DNA from: Nitrospira sp.
GTDB lineage: Bacteria > Nitrospirota > Nitrospiria > Nitrospirales > Nitrospiraceae
Direction of reading: 5' to 3'
Assembly (NCBI GenBank): GCA_018242765.1
Contig: JAFEBH010000005.1
Span: 1-64,000, forward strand
Length of the DNA: 64,000 bases
The notes under the pieces were generated by a model. The model was not told where the DNA came from, searched no databases, and saw only the letters and a program-made list of their open reading frames with translations. Within the stretch, counting starts at the first letter, position 1. Every line of letters starts with the position of its first letter. Positions 61,495 to 64,000 of this stretch are shown here, one piece after another. The position numbers were made by a program, and so were the translations under genes.

Positions 61495-63759
61495 TTATGG
61501 CTCAACTGAAATCAGTGGTTTTCGAGGAGGGTGAATGGGTTGACTTGCAGCACGAGTTTCGTCGAATCGGATCGAGAGCGGAGATGAGATGACCGGCCAT
61601 TCTCCCTTAAGAATGTTTTTCGCTTCCTCCCCGGTAAACGCTAAATAGCTATAGCGATCGTAGTGGGGGACCTTGCGACTCAGGCCGGGCAGGGCCGTTG
61701 CGGTTTCTGTTGCGACAAAGCCGATTGCATGAAACGGAGGCGTCGCGGCTCGAGATGTGATCACCACACTCTCTGTTTGACGCCCGAATCGACTGGAATC
61801 GAGAATCAGATTCTTCCCGGTCCATTGCACTGGCAACGATGTGAGTGAGCGTTCCACTTCATACCGAAAGCGATTATTCCAACCCAATACCCAGACCGCA
61901 CGACCCTGAGGCAATGCCTCCAAGTCCTGATCTTGTCGAATCTCGGCATCCGGCATCCTCACCTTCCAGGCGCTCGCTAAGCGACGGTAGCCTTCCAGCA
62001 ACTCCGGCGATTCCTGGGTCGGTAGAACAAACAGTGCGTGCGTATCACCGAAGGCTTCTGAGAGTGTGGGGGGAAATTCAGCACGGTCCAGGCGTCGAAA
62101 CACGTCAAATTCTGGGTCAATGTCTAGCCGGATCGGACGTGAGGGCATGCTGAAAGCAAAGTCAGTTTCCCGATCATTCATCACGATCGTCCGCATCTGC
62201 GCGTGTTCCTCTCCCTCGGCAGTCACAAACACGGGGACGCGGAGGTGATAGGGTGTACCACCCTGGAGCTGTTCGAGGCGAGCACGAACCTGGTAGGTCT
62301 TCCTTTGCTGCTCGACACGGACATCTTTCACTCGTAAGACGGGGGCGCCAGTTTGCTGCACCCACTGAACAAAGAGTGGCCGAAGATCCGAACCCACGAC
62401 CCGGGAGAACGTATCCGCCAGAACTGAGAAAGAAACACGTTTAAAGAGGTGTTCTTGATAAAACCTTCGCAGGGCATCGATGAATAGCTTATCTCCGAGC
62501 TCTAGACGCAACATATGAAAGAACATCAGGGTCTTCCCATAGCCCACCGCCCTCGTCACCGAATTATGCCGCTCCCGAAACGTGCTGATCGGGAAGTCTT
62601 GGTTACCGGTCACATAGTCAGCATAGTGCTTGAGCGTCGTCCGGCGATAAATCGGTCCTTCGCCCCGGTTCTCAGCCATCAGATGATCGGCTAAGTACGT
62701 GGTCAAGCCTTCACACCAATTGCCTTCCCGGTAATCGACATAGACGCCGTTCCCCCACCAGTTATGAAGGATTTCATGTGGATAGGACGAAGTCAGAATA
62801 AAAGGCAGACGCAAAACGGTTGAGCCCAATAGAGTAAACGACGGCATGCCATAGCCGGTCTCCCAAAAATTTTCGATCACGGCAAATTTCGGATAGGGAT
62901 AGCGGCCGAGCAACGCCTCATACATCCGTACATAAGGGCCCGTTCGGCCCAAATACTTCTCAACCAGGACCGGGTCTGGACTTCTGAGAAAGGCATAGGC
63001 CACAAAGCTTCCCTCATCGAGAACGTACTCCGCCCACTTGCCTCCCACCAAGTAGATTTCATCTTGAGGAGTGTCTGCGTGCCAGACGACGTGTCGATGA
63101 TCGTCCCGCGAATATTCTCGTCGACCTCCTTGACTGGCAAAACGAAAACCATCCGGGCCTTCGATATCGAGCGTAAAGCTGAGGAGGTCCTGATCGTCAA
63201 ACGTGGGATACCAATAGCTGGAGCCGGAAAGAAACACACCGTCCGAAGAGATCACCCCCCCACTATCTTCATCGATTCGCCCGTAGTCGTCCCCTGCCGC
63301 AACGGGAGGATGATTGATTTGCCCCTCATAGTTGAGCGTGAGGATCCGAGTCCCAGGAGGAAGCAAAACGCGATAGCGCGTCACCGGTACTCGGCTATCT
63401 TCCGGCATGTAGCGGCCTGTGGGATCGATAGAAGACGGCCGGGCATTCGTTTCCGCAATGGTGAGAACCACACCCGGGGTTTCGATACTGATATGAAGCT
63501 GACTGTGTAGAAGAAACGACACGGTCGTGCCCCGAGCCGTTGGGAACGTGACGGTATCCCGGACGTGGAGGGCATGGGCATCCGGAACCATTGTGATCGC
63601 CATCCAATGGTCGATGGAACTTGATCCCTCACTGCCGAAGGACACCTGCGCAGGAGCCAAGATAACGGCACAGGAGAGGAGCACAGAAGAGAAACCAGCG
63701 ATTCCGGCATTCAGTCGTAGCACCAGCGTCATCCTTCTGACCACCAGCTCGTGAGGCAT
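61495..63759 (-). CDS. exported M1-like zinc peptidase
   Basis: 754 residues with a signal-like N-terminus (VLLSCAVILAPAQVSFG). An N-terminal beta domain is followed by the gluzincin site HEILHNWWGN-x14-E (the second glutamate in CEGLTTYLADHL), as in M1 aminopeptidases and the M61-like group, but the GAMEN exopeptidase motif is not seen (the corresponding region reads NFWETGYGMPSF). The C-terminal 250 residues contain no ERAP1-type helices. Substrate unknown. It is the second M1-type gene in the window and not a close copy of the first. Confidence 0.82.
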   Translation of the reverse strand: MPHELVVRRMTLVLRLNAGIAGFSSVLLSCAVILAPAQVSFGSEGSSSIDHWMAITMVPDAHALHVRDTVTFPTARGTTVSFLLHSQLHISIETPGVVLTIAETNARPSSIDPTGRYMPEDSRVPVTRYRVLLPPGTRILTLNYEGQINHPPVAAGDDYGRIDEDSGGVISSDGVFLSGSSYWYPTFDDQDLLSFTLDIEGPDGFRFASQGGRREYSRDDHRHVVWHADTPQDEIYLVGGKWAEYVLDEGSFVAYAFLRSPDPVLVEKYLGRTGPYVRMYEALLGRYPYPKFAVIENFWETGYGMPSFTLLGSTVLRLPFILTSSYPHEILHNWWGNGVYVDYREGNWCEGLTTYLADHLMAENRGEGPIYRRTTLKHYADYVTGNQDFPISTFRERHNSVTRAVGYGKTLMFFHMLRLELGDKLFIDALRRFYQEHLFKRVSFSVLADTFSRVVGSDLRPLFVQWVQQTGAPVLRVKDVRVEQQRKTYQVRARLEQLQGGTPYHLRVPVFVTAEGEEHAQMRTIVMNDRETDFAFSMPSRPIRLDIDPEFDVFRRLDRAEFPPTLSEAFGDTHALFVLPTQESPELLEGYRRLASAWKVRMPDAEIRQDQDLEALPQGRAVWVLGWNNRFRYEVERSLTSLPVQWTGKNLILDSSRFGRQTESVVITSRAATPPFHAIGFVATETATALPGLSRKVPHYDRYSYLAFTGEEAKNILKGEWPVISSPLSIRFDETRAASQPIHPPRKPLISVEP

Positions 63760-63920
63760 GGTGGCTCAACGTGATTCAGAGTCCCTAAGATGGCTCCTCT
63801 TATGTAGCTTCGGGAATAGCCAAGCGGAAGAAATCGGAGGAGAGGAAGAAACTATTTTGTCCCCATCCACATCAGTCGGTGAAAGATAAGGAGATTATTT
63901 GAAAGCGGTTGAGTTTGATT

Positions 63921-63996
<76 letters not shown>

Positions 63997-64000
63997 CACC

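Overview
The window looks like the chromosome of a Nitrospira-type nitrite oxidiser. The strongest evidence is at the left edge: a 1145-residue molybdopterin oxidoreductase with a twin-arginine leader that fits the periplasmic nitrite oxidoreductase alpha subunit (NxrA). It is followed on the same strand by the first four codons (MPEV) of what should be nxrB. The species, and whether it is a canonical nitrite oxidiser or a comammox strain, cannot be told from this stretch. I see no insertion sequence, phage or CRISPR array.

Layout. 1-3.5 kb: nxrA and the nxrB start, minus strand, with a perfect hairpin between them. 4.1 kb: tRNA-Gly. 4.25-8.5 kb: a MoxR ATPase, DUF58 protein and TgpA-type transglutaminase operon. 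8.7-12.5 kb: a SAM-binding-like orphan, a ChaN-like exported protein, a SWIM zinc-finger protein and a tiny membrane protein. 12.5-16.7 kb: tesA divergent from a YbbA/YbbP-like ABC pair. 16.7-27.2 kb: three RTX calcium-binding proteins and a complete type I secretion system (ABC, HlyD-type adaptor, TolC-type channel). 27.3-34.2 kb: a sugar-phosphate operon pgi-pgl-glk-rpiA followed by an M1 aminopeptidase. 34.3-37.4 kb: a cell-wall operon with two L,D-transpeptidases, a truncated-looking relative and a lipoprotein. 37.7-46.2 kb: the origin-type cluster rpmH-rnpA-yidD-yidC-mnmE-mnmG-rsmG-parA-parB with two parS sites, but no dnaA. 46.3-49.5 kb: two bactofilins, mnmA and two TatA/B proteins. 49.7-64 kb: an outer-membrane porin, ThrH, a YkgJ protein, EVE, IrrE-like, PSP1 and DUF1264 proteins, a cytochrome c, YihY, a cytochrome P450, an M1-like peptidase and tRNA-Lys.

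The most interesting part is the RTX/type I secretion region. Four transcription units (rtx1, rtx2, rtx3 and the secretion operon) each carry the same upstream arrangement. First comes a pair of direct repeats built on GATACA, 22-23 bp apart. Then, 123-149 bp further down, there is a GG-N10-GC element with the TTGC box of a sigma-54 promoter. Leaders of roughly 290-360 nt follow. In the three RTX units the leader holds a conserved stem (CACATCGG/CCGATGTG type) with an AGGAGG-like loop, and a near-identical GC-rich terminator hairpin closes each RTX gene. This looks like a private regulon in which an enhancer-binding protein and sigma-54 co-express three RTX-only proteins and their exporter. 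The regulator is not in the window and the function of the secreted proteins is unknown.

Other points worth attention are the nxrA-nxrB intercistronic hairpin, a parS site that forms the start of rsmG, bactofilins next to parAB, and a 10-bp inverted repeat just upstream of pgi.
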